From the NCBI RefSeq assembly GCF_009915765.1, contig NZ_JAABLQ010000001.1:2170001-2234000 (forward strand): a DNA stretch of 64,000 nt, written 5' to 3'. The translations under genes were made by a program, and so were the position numbers. The notes under the pieces were generated by a model. The model saw only the letters and a program-made list of their open reading frames with translations, had not been told where the DNA came from and ran no database searches. Origin of the DNA: Pannonibacter sp. XCT-53. GTDB lineage: Bacteria; Pseudomonadota; Alphaproteobacteria; Rhizobiales; Stappiaceae. The stretch's first letter is position 1, and each line of letters opens with the position of its first letter. This document shows positions 19,754 through 28,859 of the stretch, piece after piece.

Positions 19754-20338
19754 TCAGGTCTGGCCGCGCCCGATCCACTTGCCCGTGGCCGGGGGCACAT
19801 AGGCGGCACAGGCCGACAGCAAGGCCTCAGGCGTATCAGCCACCTGCAGCATCGCGCGCATCGCCGGCTTGACGAAGCCCCTGTCGACCTGCGTGTCGAG
19901 GAAACTGATCAGGCCGTCATAGAAGCCGCCGGTGTTCAGAAGGCCGAAGGCCTTGGCGTGATAGCCAAGCTGGCCCCAGGTCCAGACCTCGAAGATTTCC
20001 TCCATCGTGCCGGTGCCGCCGGGCAACGTGAAGAACGCATCGGACAGCTCGGCGAACAGTGCCTTGCGCTCATGCATCGAGCGCACGACATGCAGCTCGC
20101 TCAGGCCCTTGTGCTCCAGTTCCTTGGCCTTGAGTGCCTCCGGCAGCACGCCGACAACCCGGCCGCCGGCGGCCAGCGCCCCGTCGGCCACCGCGCCCAT
20201 CAGCCCGACGCTGGCCCCGCCATAGACAAGCGTCAGACCGGCCTCGGCCAGCACCTGCCCCGTCTCCCGCGCAGCCGCCTCATAGGCAGGATCGGTCCCG
20301 AAGCTCGAGCCGCAAAACACACAGACTGACTTGATCAT
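19754..20338 (-). CDS. LOG-family protein (cytokinin riboside 5'-monophosphate phosphoribohydrolase-like)
   Basis: This 194-aa cytosolic lysine-decarboxylase-like fold protein has the motif [12 protein letters not shown], plus SMHERKA and FCGSSFG at the N-terminus. LOG proteins hydrolyse nucleotide 5'-monophosphates to base plus ribose 5-phosphate; in bacteria many are annotated as TIGR00730 or Rossmann-fold nucleotide-binding proteins. The older 'lysine decarboxylase' label is misleading. It starts nine bases after the asparaginase stop, so it is the last gene of a three-gene minus-strand group. Confidence 0.92.
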   Translation of the reverse strand: MIKSVCVFCGSSFGTDPAYEAAARETGQVLAEAGLTLVYGGASVGLMGAVADGALAAGGRVVGVLPEALKAKELEHKGLSELHVVRSMHERKALFAELSDAFFTLPGGTGTMEEIFEVWTWGQLGYHAKAFGLLNTGGFYDGLISFLDTQVDRGFVKPAMRAMLQVADTPEALLSACAAYVPPATGKWIGRGQT

Positions 20339-20347
20339 GATGTGCTC

Positions 20348-21385
20348 TCAGATGCTGACGCTGGCGGCGCGCCTGAGGTCCGTCAGGAAGTCGCTGGTCG
20401 GGCGGATGACGCCGGCCTTGACGTCGAGACGGGTCTTGATCGCCGGCTGGGTCAGATCCTCCAGCAGCGCCTTTTCGGCATCATTGAGGTCGAGGAAGGC
20501 TTCCAGGATTGAGGCCATCATGACTTCCGAGGCGCGCGAGGCGCCGTCGTCGCATTTCAGTGCGATGCCGAGGCCCAGTTCCGGGATCGCGGCACAGAAG
20601 ACCCCCTCCGCGCCGGTCTTGACGAAGACGCGGCGGCGGAACCCGGCCATGGCGCGGGTGCAGAAGCGATCCGTGCCGGCGACCATGTAGGCATTGTCGA
20701 CGCAGGCATCATAGAGCCGGCGCGCGGCCTCGGCGCGCAAGGGCTCCAGGTTCTCGCCAGTGCCGAAGGCGGCAAAGGCGCGGGCGAACCCGTCCAGCGG
20801 CGTGGCAAAGGTCGGGATGGCGCAGCCGTCGATGCCGCAGATGTCCGGTGTCAGCGTGTCGCCGGTCAGGGTTTCGAGCACCGCCTTGATCTCCTGCTGC
20901 ACAGGATGGTCCGGCAGAACATAGCCGCGCGTCGGGGCGCCCAGCACCTTGGCAAGGCCGAGGAAGCCGGCGTGCTTGCCGGAGCAGTTGTTGTGCAGGG
21001 CGCAAGGCGTCTCGCCGGCACGCACCAGATCGGCCACGTCCTCGACGCGCGAGGGCCACTGCGGCCCGCACTCCAGCGCGTCTTCCTCCAGGCCGGCCTT
21101 GATCAGCATGACGCGGGCCGCGTTGACGTGGCGCTCCTCGCCGTTGTGCGACGAGCAGGCCAGCGCCAGTTCCGCCGCATCATAGTCGAGCGCGTCGGCT
21201 GCCCCGGACTCGACCAGCGGCAGCGCCTGCAGGGCCTTGATCGCCGAGCGCGGGAACACGCGCCGCCCCGTGTCGCCGATCCGCAGCACCGGTGCGCCAT
21301 TGGCGTCGAAGATGGCAATGGCTCCGCGATGGCGGCTTTCCACCACATCGCCTCGGGTCACTTCGACAAGAACGGGATTGCTCAT
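20348..21385 (-). CDS. L-asparaginase, type II rhizobial family
   Basis: This 345-aa member of Pfam Asparaginase_II hydrolyses asparagine to aspartate and ammonia. It is unrelated to the E. coli AnsA/B fold and resembles beta-lactamase/glutaminase folds. Visible family blocks are HRGAIAIFD, RSAIKALQALPL, CSSHNGEERHV, NNCSGKHAG and GIDGCAIP. The NCSGKHAG cysteine and lysine correspond to the metal and catalytic site of rhizobial enzymes. No signal peptide, so cytosolic. The gap to the upstream aminotransferase is 42 bases. Confidence 0.93.
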   Translation of the reverse strand: MSNPVLVEVTRGDVVESRHRGAIAIFDANGAPVLRIGDTGRRVFPRSAIKALQALPLVESGAADALDYDAAELALACSSHNGEERHVNAARVMLIKAGLEEDALECGPQWPSRVEDVADLVRAGETPCALHNNCSGKHAGFLGLAKVLGAPTRGYVLPDHPVQQEIKAVLETLTGDTLTPDICGIDGCAIPTFATPLDGFARAFAAFGTGENLEPLRAEAARRLYDACVDNAYMVAGTDRFCTRAMAGFRRRVFVKTGAEGVFCAAIPELGLGIALKCDDGASRASEVMMASILEAFLDLNDAEKALLEDLTQPAIKTRLDVKAGVIRPTSDFLTDLRRAASVSI

Positions 21386-21427
21386 GAAACCTCGCAGGAG
21401 ATGGTCAGCGCGGGCAGCGCGGGACGG

Positions 21428-22609
21428 TCAGGCGTTGCTGACAGCCAGGGCCGGGCGAAGCCAGGTTCCCAGACGGTCAAGTGCCTCGGTCAGGATCTCG
21501 TCCCGCTTGCAGAAGCAGAAGCGGATGTAGTTGGTCGGCGCGTCGGCGATGTAGAAGGCCGAGACCGGGATGGCGACCACGCCGGCCTCCGTCACCATGC
21601 GCTTGCAGATGTCCACGTCGCGGCCCTCGAGACCGAGCGGGGTGATGTCGCAGGTGAGGAAATAGGTGCCCTCGCACGGCAGCACGCCGAACCCGAGACG
21701 GGACAGGCCCTTGGCGAGCAGGTCGCGCTTGGCCTGCAGCTCCGCCGAGAGGCTGTTGAAATAGGCGTCGTCCTTGCGCAGGCCATGGGCCACCGCCTTC
21801 TGCAGGTTGGGCGGCGTCGTGAAGGTCACGTACTGGTGCGCCTTGGCGATCGGGTCGAGCAGCTTCGGCGCGCCGGTGACATACCCGATCTTCCAGCCGG
21901 TGAGCGAAAAGGTCTTGCCGGCAGACCCGACGCGCACGGTGCGCTCGCGCATGCCGGGGAAGCTCATCAAGGGGCGGTGCACGGAGCCGTCGAACAGCAG
22001 ATGCTCGTAGACCTCGTCGCAGATCGCATAGACATCATGCTCGACGCAGAGTTCGGCGATCCGGGCAAGCTCGGCCTCGGTGAACACCTTGCCGGCCGGG
22101 TTCATCGGGTTGTTCAGCAGGATGACCTTGGTGTTCTCGGTGAAGGCGCGCTCGAGGGCGTCCAGATCGAGGCTCCAGGTCGGGGGCGTGACGCGCACGC
22201 GCACGGGGATGCCGCCGGTGCGGCGGACGATCGGCAGGTAGCTGTCATAGAGCGGTTCGATCAGGATGACCTCGTCGCCCGGCTCGACCAGCGCCAGGAT
22301 GCAGTCCGTCAGCGCCTCGGTCGCGCCGGAGGTGACCATGACCTCGCTCGCCCAGTCGACGTCCAGGCCGTAGAAGCGCCTGTTGGCCTCCGCGACGGCC
22401 TGGCGCAGGTCCGGCAGTCCCATCATCGGCGGATACTGGTTGGGTCCGTCGACCAGCGCCTCGGCGGCGACCCGGCGCACGTCTTCCGGCCCGTCCACGT
22501 CGGGGAAGCCCTGACCCAGATTGATCGCGCCATGCTCGCGCGCCAGCCGCGACATGGTCTCGAAGATCGTGGTCTCAAGCCCGGTGAACACCGGATTGGT
22601 CGGCTTCAT
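21428..22609 (-). CDS. PLP-dependent aminotransferase (class I/II)
   Basis: This 393-aa fold-type I aminotransferase has the PLP-lysine motif SAGKTFSLTGWKIGY and the segments INLGQGFPD, NQYPPMMGLP, NNPMNPAGKVF and ICDEVYEHL. The C-terminal arginine is in NYIRFCF. The sequence resembles kynurenine/glutamine transaminase-like and methionine aminotransferases (YbdL/CCBL branch) more than aspartate aminotransferase. GGGAGG seven bases before the ATG at 22609 fixes the start; the frame beyond overlaps the divergent gene's promoter. First gene of the group with asparaginase and LOG, suggesting amino-acid nitrogen salvage (inference). Confidence 0.92.
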   Translation of the reverse strand: MKPTNPVFTGLETTIFETMSRLAREHGAINLGQGFPDVDGPEDVRRVAAEALVDGPNQYPPMMGLPDLRQAVAEANRRFYGLDVDWASEVMVTSGATEALTDCILALVEPGDEVILIEPLYDSYLPIVRRTGGIPVRVRVTPPTWSLDLDALERAFTENTKVILLNNPMNPAGKVFTEAELARIAELCVEHDVYAICDEVYEHLLFDGSVHRPLMSFPGMRERTVRVGSAGKTFSLTGWKIGYVTGAPKLLDPIAKAHQYVTFTTPPNLQKAVAHGLRKDDAYFNSLSAELQAKRDLLAKGLSRLGFGVLPCEGTYFLTCDITPLGLEGRDVDICKRMVTEAGVVAIPVSAFYIADAPTNYIRFCFCKRDEILTEALDRLGTWLRPALAVSNA

Positions 22610-22844
22610 GCAGCACCCTCCCGCCTTGCACGGCCGCGGACTCATCTCTGCGGCCACCCCTTCCTCGCAAGCGGTTTTAGACGGGAGCAGCGATGCCGTC
22701 GAGGGGGATGGGGCATCGAAGCCGCTGTCGGCGTTAGCGGCTCCGCAAACTTCTTCGTGCAGTCTGCCATCACATTGCCCTGATCGGGGTGTGCAATGGG
22801 ATGGTATCGCCGGTTGTATCGGCCGGTGCTTCGGAGACGAAGTC

Positions 22845-23240
22845 ATGGTGAAGAGTTTTGCGAACGCCCTCGTGCTGCGCCGGACCGGAGCGGCAGCACT
22901 GGCGGGCGTGATGGCGCTGAGCATGCTCGCGGTGTCGGCGCCGCAGGCGGAAGCCCGCGACGGGCGCAACACGGCGCTTGCGGCCGGCGCGGCCGTGGGC
23001 CTTGCGGCGGGTGCGCTGCTGGGCGCGGCCGCTGCCAACAGCGGTCCGGACTACATCGCGCCGCCCCCGGCCTACTACCCGCCCCCGCCGCCCTACCCGG
23101 TCTATGGCGGGCCGGTCTATGGCGGGCCGGTCTATTACGCACCGCCCCCGGTGCCGCGCTGCTACATGTCGCCGATCCAGCGCTGGGATCCCTATGTGGG
23201 CCAGTATGTGGTCGTCGGCCACCAGCAGATGTGCAACTGA
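22845..23240 (+). CDS. Small exported Gly/Pro/Tyr-rich protein
   Basis: This 131-aa protein has an N-terminal signal peptide (TGAAALAGVMALSMLAVSAPQAEA) and an Ala/Gly-rich hydrophobic stretch (about 45-65). A low-complexity PPPxYYPPPPPYPVYGGPV segment with a perfect YGGPV repeat follows, then a C-terminal motif CYMSPIQRWDPYVGQYV. Such short proteins with YGGP repeats are common in the Rhizobiales envelope and have no known function. ATG at 22845 is preceded by GGAG. It is divergent from the aminotransferase and ends in a strong terminator. Confidence 0.8.
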   Translation: MVKSFANALVLRRTGAAALAGVMALSMLAVSAPQAEARDGRNTALAAGAAVGLAAGALLGAAAANSGPDYIAPPPAYYPPPPPYPVYGGPVYGGPVYYAPPPVPRCYMSPIQRWDPYVGQYVVVGHQQMCN

Positions 23241-23267
23241 TCACCCTTGATGTGACACCAGACCTGA

Positions 23268-23292
23268 AGCCCGCGTCCGCGCGGGCTTTTTT
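23268..23292 (+). terminator. Terminator of the small exported protein gene
   Basis: AGCCCGCG (23268-23275) pairs with CGCGGGCT (23280-23287), followed by a T run to 23292. It lies 27 bases after the stop. Confidence 0.92.
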
Positions 23293-23465
23293 CGTTCCCG
23301 GGCCCCCACGCGGCGGCCCTCACGCGTTGAACCCACGCAGCGACCCCACGCGGCGACAAAGAGTTCCACCCCTTTTTTGCCTTGGGACCCGCTCCTGTCG
23401 CTTGTGACGGCAGGGCCTTCGCCTCTAGGATCAGCGCACTTTCCGCATCTGGCTCCGGATCCCGC

Positions 23466-25280
23466 TTGTCCTTTCGCCTGACCCCCACGCTTGCGACCGT
23501 CATCGGCCTGTTCGTCCTGCTCACGGCCGCGCTGATCCTGTTCATCGAGACCCGGGCCTCGCGCGCGGTCGTGACCGAGATGGGCAGCCAGATGGTCGAT
23601 CTCGGCATGGATGCGTTCGAGCGCCGCCTGTCGGCGCAGGTGGAGGCCATCCGCGAGCAGACCCAGTTCGTCGCCCGGGCGCTCAAGGGCGGCGGGTTCG
23701 ATCCGGCCGATGACCGCGCCCTCGCCTCCTTTGCCTATGGCGCACTGGCCGCCACCCCGCAGGCCTATTCGGTCCAGGTGCTGAGGGCGACAGGCACGGG
23801 TGTCGAGGTCGAGCGCGGCGACGCCAGCGGCGTCTATCCCCTTGTCACCGTCGATGCGGCGGCAGATCCGGCCGCTGCCGACCTGATCGCGCTCGCCCAG
23901 ATCACCCGCGATCCGTTCTGGCTCCCGATCAGCCACGACGCGGCCCGCAGCCGCACGGCGATGACCTTCGTCGTGCCGGCCTGGTCCGGCGAGCGGTTCC
24001 TCGGCGTTGCGGCCGTGTCGGTGTCGATCGCGCGCCTGTCGGTGATCGCCCGCGAGCTGTCCGCCAACGGCATGACCGTTTTCCTGCTGCACGGGCTGAG
24101 CGAGCTTCTGGCCCATCCCGCCTTCGAGGGCGTGCCGGCGGGGGTCACGGCGGACAACGATCTGGTCGATGTGGCGGCTGCGCCCGATGTGCTGCTGCGG
24201 GACCTTGCCAACCTGCCCGCGGCCGACCCGCGCCGCTTCCGGCTCGGCGAGGCGCATGCGATGTTCGAGGCCGCCGACAGCGACGGCGGTCGCCATTATG
24301 TCGTGCTGGAGCGCACGGCGACGCAGATCGACGGCCTGCCGATCATCGTCGGCGCGCATTTTCCGGCGCGTGTTCTGGAACAGCCTCTCGACCGGCTCAC
24401 CCTCGCGGCCCTGCTCGGGCTCGGTGTGCTCATGGCCGCGCTTGTCGGCAGTGCCATCCTTGCGCGCGGCATTGCCCGGCCGGTGCGGCGCGCGGCCGAG
24501 GGCGCGCGGGCGGTGGCGCGGCTGGAGCTGGACGGCCTGCCGCCGCTGCCCGACAGCCGCATCGTCGAGCTGAAGGACCTTGCCCAGGGGTTCAACGCCA
24601 TGGTCGCGGGCCTGCGCGCCTTCCTGCGCTATGTGCCGCGCAGCCTGGTGCTGCGGCTGCTGGCGAGCGGGGAAGCCGGCCAGCCCCCCGAGGAGCGGCA
24701 CGTGGCCGTGCTGTTCACGGACATCGTCGGCTTCACGCCCGTGAGCGAAGGCATGACGGCGGGGGAGACGGCTGCCTTCCTCAACGAGCATCTGACCCTC
24801 GTCGGTGCCACCATCGACCGGCATGGCGGCACGATCGACAAGTACATCGGCGACAGCGTCATGGCCTTCTGGGGGGCGCCGGACGCCATTGCCGCGCCGG
24901 GTGGTCAGGCGGCGCTGGCCGCCCTCGACATCGCCCGGGCCATCGGCCTCGACAACCGCCGGCGCGTGGCGGAGGGCCTGAGCCCCGTGCGGATCCGCAT
25001 CGGCCTGCATGTGGGCCCGCTCGTTGTCGGCGACATCGGCGCGCCGCAGCGGGTCAACTACACGGTCATCGGCGACACCGTGAACGTGGCCTCACGGCTG
25101 GAAACGCTCGGCCGCGAGATCGACCCGGAGGCCGAGGCCATCATCCTGGCCTCGGCGCAGGTGGCGGCGGAACTGCCGGCCGGCTGCGCCTCGGTCCCGC
25201 TGGGCAGTCACCGGGTCAAGGGCAAGGGACTGCCGGTCGATGTCATCCGCCTGCTCGTCTCGGCTTCGGACCGGTCGTGA
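23466..25280 (+). CDS. Membrane-bound class III adenylate/guanylate cyclase
   Basis: A protein of about 604 aa with two transmembrane helices (near the N-terminus and around residue 320) flanking a periplasmic sensor of about 280 residues of the Cache/CHASE kind. A HAMP linker (ARPVRRAAEGARAVARLEL) and a C-terminal cyclase domain follow. Catalytic features are LFTDIVGFT (metal Asp), IDKYIGDSVMAF (Lys and second metal Asp), YTVIGDTVN (Asp selecting adenine) and NVASRLE (transition-state Asn/Arg), so a functional adenylate cyclase is expected. The start is uncertain: TTG 23466 (MSFRLTPTL) or TTG 23382; no ATG is available. The CNBD exchanger at 33.6 kb is a possible downstream target of its cAMP. 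Confidence 0.88.
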   Translation: MSFRLTPTLATVIGLFVLLTAALILFIETRASRAVVTEMGSQMVDLGMDAFERRLSAQVEAIREQTQFVARALKGGGFDPADDRALASFAYGALAATPQAYSVQVLRATGTGVEVERGDASGVYPLVTVDAAADPAAADLIALAQITRDPFWLPISHDAARSRTAMTFVVPAWSGERFLGVAAVSVSIARLSVIARELSANGMTVFLLHGLSELLAHPAFEGVPAGVTADNDLVDVAAAPDVLLRDLANLPAADPRRFRLGEAHAMFEAADSDGGRHYVVLERTATQIDGLPIIVGAHFPARVLEQPLDRLTLAALLGLGVLMAALVGSAILARGIARPVRRAAEGARAVARLELDGLPPLPDSRIVELKDLAQGFNAMVAGLRAFLRYVPRSLVLRLLASGEAGQPPEERHVAVLFTDIVGFTPVSEGMTAGETAAFLNEHLTLVGATIDRHGGTIDKYIGDSVMAFWGAPDAIAAPGGQAALAALDIARAIGLDNRRRVAEGLSPVRIRIGLHVGPLVVGDIGAPQRVNYTVIGDTVNVASRLETLGREIDPEAEAIILASAQVAAELPAGCASVPLGSHRVKGKGLPVDVIRLLVSASDRS

Positions 25281-25319
25281 GGTCCGCGCCCGCGACCGGC
25301 CCTCGCCTGCAGCTGCGGT

Positions 25320-26945
25320 TCAGTCGCGCACCAGGATGTTGCGGAACTGCCAGGGGTCGCGTGTGTCGAGGCGCTCCTTGAACAGGCCGGGCCGCCCGGT
25401 GAGCGGTGTCCAGTCGGTGTAGTGGCCCTCGACCGGGCCCAGATACGGGGTCTGGATCTCGAGGCAGCGCCGGAAATCCATCTCGTCGGCCTCGACGATG
25501 CCCTGCTGCGGATTTTCCAGCGCCCAGACCATGCCGGCCAGAACCGCAGAGGACACCTGCAGGCCTGTCGCATTCTGGTGCGGTGCCAGGCGCCGGGCCT
25601 CGTCGATGGACAGACGCGAGCCGTACCAGTAGGCGTTGCGCGCGTGTCCGTAGACCAGCACGCCAAGCTCGTCCCGCCCCTCGACGATGTCGCGCTCGTC
25701 GACGATCTCGAGCCGGTCCTGAATCCGTCCGCCCGCGCCGAACAGCTCATGCAGCGACAGAACCGCGTCGTCGGAGGGATGATAGGCATAGTGGCTGGTC
25801 GGCCGGTACACCACCTTGCCCTTCTCCTTCACCGTGTAGTAGTCGGCGATGGAAATGGCCTCGTTGTGGGTGACGAGAAAGCCGAACTGCGGGCCGGAGC
25901 CGGGGCACCAGGTGCGCACCCGCGTCGCTGCGCCCGGCTGCTCCAGATAGATCGCCGCACGGCTGCCGGACTTGTGCCGGCGCGCCGTCCTGGGCTTCCA
26001 GGTCTCGTGCGTGCCCCAGCCAAGCTCGGCCGGCTGGAAGCCTTCCGAGAGAAAGCCCTCGACGGACCAGGTGTTGCGGAACACGTTGGCCGGCTTCGGC
26101 GTGGCGGCGCGCTGCGTGTCGCGCTCGGCCACATGCACGCCCTTCACGCCGAGATCGCGCATCAGCCGCGCCCAGCCCTTGCGCGTCGTGGGGGCGTCAA
26201 CGGGGTGGCCCGTATCGCGGGCGATGTCGACAAGCGCCTGCTTGAGCAGCCAGGACACCATGCCGGGGTTGGCGCCGCAGCAGGACACGGCAGTCGGGCC
26301 GCCGGGCGCACGCTTGCGCTCCTTCAGCACGGCCTCGCGCAGGACATGATTGGTGCGCTCGGCCGTGCGGGCCTCCGGATCGAAGTAGAATCCGGCCCAG
26401 GGCTCGGTCACCGTGTCGATGTAGAGGGCGCCGAGTTCACGACACAGCTTCATCAGGTCGAGCGACGAGGTGTCGACGGACAGGTTGATGCAGAAGCCCT
26501 GGCCGCCGCCCTCGCTCAGCAGCCGCGTCAGTGTCTCGCGGTAGTTGCCGGGGGTGAGCGGCATCTGCAGGTACCGGTACCCGCGCTGGTCGACCAGATG
26601 ACGGTCCTTGTCCTGCGGGTCGATGACTGTCAGCCGGGACCGGTCGAACTGGAGGTGGCGTTCGATCAGCGGCAGGACGCCCTTGCCGATGGAGCCGAAG
26701 CCGATCAGCACGACCGGTCCGGTGATCGTGCCATGCACCGGATGGGCCCCACGTGCCGCAGCCGTGCCGGCGCGGGTGGCCCGCCCCGTGGGCAGGGGCA
26801 TGGCCGGGCCCGGGACACGCGGTCCGCCCTTGAGGGCCGAGGGGTGGCCGGACGCGCCGGCCTCAAGGGCCCGTGCGAGGGCCGGACGGGCAGAGCGGAC
26901 AGACCGTCCGGCTCCGCGGAAGAAATCGGAACGCGGTTCACTCAT
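25320..26945 (-). CDS. hss: Homospermidine synthase with an N-terminal extension
   Basis: Hss makes sym-homospermidine from two putrescines (or spermidine plus putrescine) with NAD+. The core (from about residue 70) has the NAD-binding turn VVLIGFGSIGKG, the segments INLSVDTSSLDL, CGANPGMVSWLLK and GWGTHETWKP, and a C-terminal WALENP stretch, as in rhizobial and Blastochloris enzymes of about 480 aa. Here 541 aa are encoded: the first 69 residues are Arg/Ala/Gly/Pro-rich and absent from the usual protein. The ATG at 26945 has GGAG eight bases upstream, and a downstream ATG (residue 49) has none, so the extension is probably translated. Last gene of the ODC-GNAT-hss operon. Confidence 0.93.
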   Translation of the reverse strand: MSEPRSDFFRGAGRSVRSARPALARALEAGASGHPSALKGGPRVPGPAMPLPTGRATRAGTAAARGAHPVHGTITGPVVLIGFGSIGKGVLPLIERHLQFDRSRLTVIDPQDKDRHLVDQRGYRYLQMPLTPGNYRETLTRLLSEGGGQGFCINLSVDTSSLDLMKLCRELGALYIDTVTEPWAGFYFDPEARTAERTNHVLREAVLKERKRAPGGPTAVSCCGANPGMVSWLLKQALVDIARDTGHPVDAPTTRKGWARLMRDLGVKGVHVAERDTQRAATPKPANVFRNTWSVEGFLSEGFQPAELGWGTHETWKPRTARRHKSGSRAAIYLEQPGAATRVRTWCPGSGPQFGFLVTHNEAISIADYYTVKEKGKVVYRPTSHYAYHPSDDAVLSLHELFGAGGRIQDRLEIVDERDIVEGRDELGVLVYGHARNAYWYGSRLSIDEARRLAPHQNATGLQVSSAVLAGMVWALENPQQGIVEADEMDFRRCLEIQTPYLGPVEGHYTDWTPLTGRPGLFKERLDTRDPWQFRNILVRD

Positions 26946-27007
26946 GCGCATCACTCCAGTTACCAGCCCTGCCGGACGGATCCGGCAGGGGACCCGGCGC
27001 GCGGACC

Positions 27008-27565
27008 TCAGGCCGCGCGCTTGGCAAGTCCCAGAGATCCGGACACAGGAAAGACCTGGTCGAACACCGGATCGACACATCCAGCCGGCACGACCATGCC
27101 GCTGGCGGCGGCAAGGGCATGCGGCTGCAGCTCGAGGCCCAGGAACCGGGCCCGCTCGACCGGACCCGGCAGCTCGAGGCCGAGGGTCAGACTGGCCGAA
27201 AAGCCGAAGCGCTCATAGTAGGGAGCGTCCCCGACCAGGAGGATCGCCGAATGGCCGGCGACAGCCGCCCGGTTGAGCGCCTGGCGCATGAGGCGCGCGC
27301 CGATGCCGCCGCTTCGGCAGCTGGCCTCGACGGCCAGCGGACCCAGCAGCAGGACGGACTGGGCGCCCGCCATGTCGACGTTCCACAGCCGCAGCGTGCC
27401 GACGAGCGTGCCGTCCTCCTCCAGCGCGGAGAAGGCAAAGGCCGGCAGACGCCCCTCGCGCAGGCGCTCGGAGGTCTTGCGGTAACGGTCCGGACCAAAG
27501 GCCCGGTCGAGCAGCAGCTCTCGGGCGCCGACATGGGCCGGCGCCTCGTCCACGATCTCGATCAT
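27008..27565 (-). CDS. GNAT N-acetyltransferase (YhbS-like)
   Basis: This 185-aa GNAT-fold acetyltransferase shows LLGPLAVEASCRSGGIGARLMRQAL, the acetyl-CoA pyrophosphate loop (Q/R-x-x-G-x-G/A type, here CRSGGIGARL), and VGDAPYYERFGFS, typical of YhbS/COG3153 proteins. It sits between ornithine decarboxylase (gap 11 bases) and homospermidine synthase (gap 62 bases). It could acetylate a polyamine, but COG3153 members are not known polyamine N-acetyltransferases, so that is inference from the operon only. The Shine-Dalgarno before ATG 27565 is weak, suggesting coupling to the upstream gene. Confidence 0.88.
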   Translation of the reverse strand: MIEIVDEAPAHVGARELLLDRAFGPDRYRKTSERLREGRLPAFAFSALEEDGTLVGTLRLWNVDMAGAQSVLLLGPLAVEASCRSGGIGARLMRQALNRAAVAGHSAILLVGDAPYYERFGFSASLTLGLELPGPVERARFLGLELQPHALAAASGMVVPAGCVDPVFDQVFPVSGSLGLAKRAA

Positions 27566-27576
27566 GGCCAGGTCTT

Positions 27577-28707
27577 TCAGATCACGTAGGAGGCGAGGGC
27601 CTTGAAGCCGTTGAAGCCGACCGTCGAATAGGTCGTCGTGTAGGCTCCGCAGCTCTCGATCAGGACCTTGTCGCCGATGGACAGGGACACGGGCAGCTCG
27701 TACGGGGTCTTTTCATAGAGCACGTCGACGCTGTCGCAGGTCGGGCCGGCCAGGACGCAGGGCGCGGTCGCGTCGCCGTCCCGCGGGGTGCGGATCGGGT
27801 AGCGGATCGCCTCGTCCATGGTCTCGGCCAGGCCGTGGAACTTGCCGATGTCCAGATAGACCCAGCGCACGGTGTCGTCGGCCGACTTCTTCGAGATCAG
27901 CACCACTTCCGCCTCGATCAGGCCGGCATCGCCGACCATGCCGCGGCCCGGCTCGATGATGGTCTGCGGCAGGTCATTGCCGAAGTGATCGGTGAGCGCC
28001 TGGAAGATCGCCTGACCATAGGCCGGCACGCCCGGGACGTCCTTCAGGTAGCGGGCCGGGAAGCCGCCGCCCATGTTGACCATCTTCAGGCTGATGCCAC
28101 GGGTGGCGCATTCCTGGAACACGCCGGCGGCGGTGGCCAGGGCCCCATCCCAGGCGGCGAGGTTCGCCTGCTGCGAGCCGACGTGGAAGGACACGCCGAA
28201 GGCCTCGAGGCCGGCGCGGTGCGCGGCTTCCAGCACGTCCGGGGCCATTTCCGGGGCGCAGCCGAACTTGCGCGACAGCGGCCACTCGGCGCCGGCGCCA
28301 TCGCAGAGGATGCGGCAGAACACCTTCACACCGGGTGCGGCGCGGGCGATCTTCTCGACCTCGGCCTCGCAGTCGACGGCATAGAGGCGCACGCCCAGCT
28401 CGAAGGCGCGGGCAATGTCACGCTCCTTCTTGATGGTGTTGCCATAGGAGATGCGGTCGGCAGAGGCACCGGCGGCCAGAACCATCTCGATCTCGCCGAC
28501 GGAGGCGCAGTCGAAGGACGAGCCCAGCTCGGTCAGGGCGCTCAGGATCTCCGGCGCCGGGTTGGCCTTCACGGCGTAGAACACGGAGGTGTCCGGCAGG
28601 GCGCGGGCAAAGGCTTCGTAATTGTCGCGCACGACGTCGAGGTCGACGACGACGCAGGGACCGTCTTCGGTGCGGCGGCGCAGGAATTCGCGGATACGGT
28701 CGGTCAT
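27577..28707 (-). CDS. Ornithine decarboxylase (fold type III PLP enzyme)
   Basis: This 376-aa alanine-racemase-fold decarboxylase makes putrescine. Key residues are the PLP lysine in FYAVKANP, HVGSQ, the glycine-rich phosphate loop MGGGFP, EPGRGMV and the catalytic cysteine in AGPTCDSVDVL. This eukaryote-like ODC (some homologues also take lysine) is the usual alphaproteobacterial route to putrescine. GGAG precedes the ATG at 28707. First gene of the polyamine operon; a leader of more than 400 bases precedes it and may be a speF-type RNA. The gene is often called odc or speF/speC in related genomes. Confidence 0.95.
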   Translation of the reverse strand: MTDRIREFLRRRTEDGPCVVVDLDVVRDNYEAFARALPDTSVFYAVKANPAPEILSALTELGSSFDCASVGEIEMVLAAGASADRISYGNTIKKERDIARAFELGVRLYAVDCEAEVEKIARAAPGVKVFCRILCDGAGAEWPLSRKFGCAPEMAPDVLEAAHRAGLEAFGVSFHVGSQQANLAAWDGALATAAGVFQECATRGISLKMVNMGGGFPARYLKDVPGVPAYGQAIFQALTDHFGNDLPQTIIEPGRGMVGDAGLIEAEVVLISKKSADDTVRWVYLDIGKFHGLAETMDEAIRYPIRTPRDGDATAPCVLAGPTCDSVDVLYEKTPYELPVSLSIGDKVLIESCGAYTTTYSTVGFNGFKALASYVI

Positions 28708-28859
28708 CGGGGCATCTCCAGGTCAACAGGTCAGGGCGCAGGATGCGTCGACGCGTGCGCCGAAGGGGCCCTCCGGTATGGACAGGGAGGCCTGGCGAAA
28801 GCGGGGACGGTCGGTCGAGCACGCAGCGGTGGCTACGGGCTGTTCCGGATGAGCTGCCT

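Noticed and set aside
19754..20338. Lysine decarboxylase
   Set aside because: The PGGTGTMEE motif marks a LOG-type phosphoribohydrolase; the decarboxylase name is a historical misannotation.
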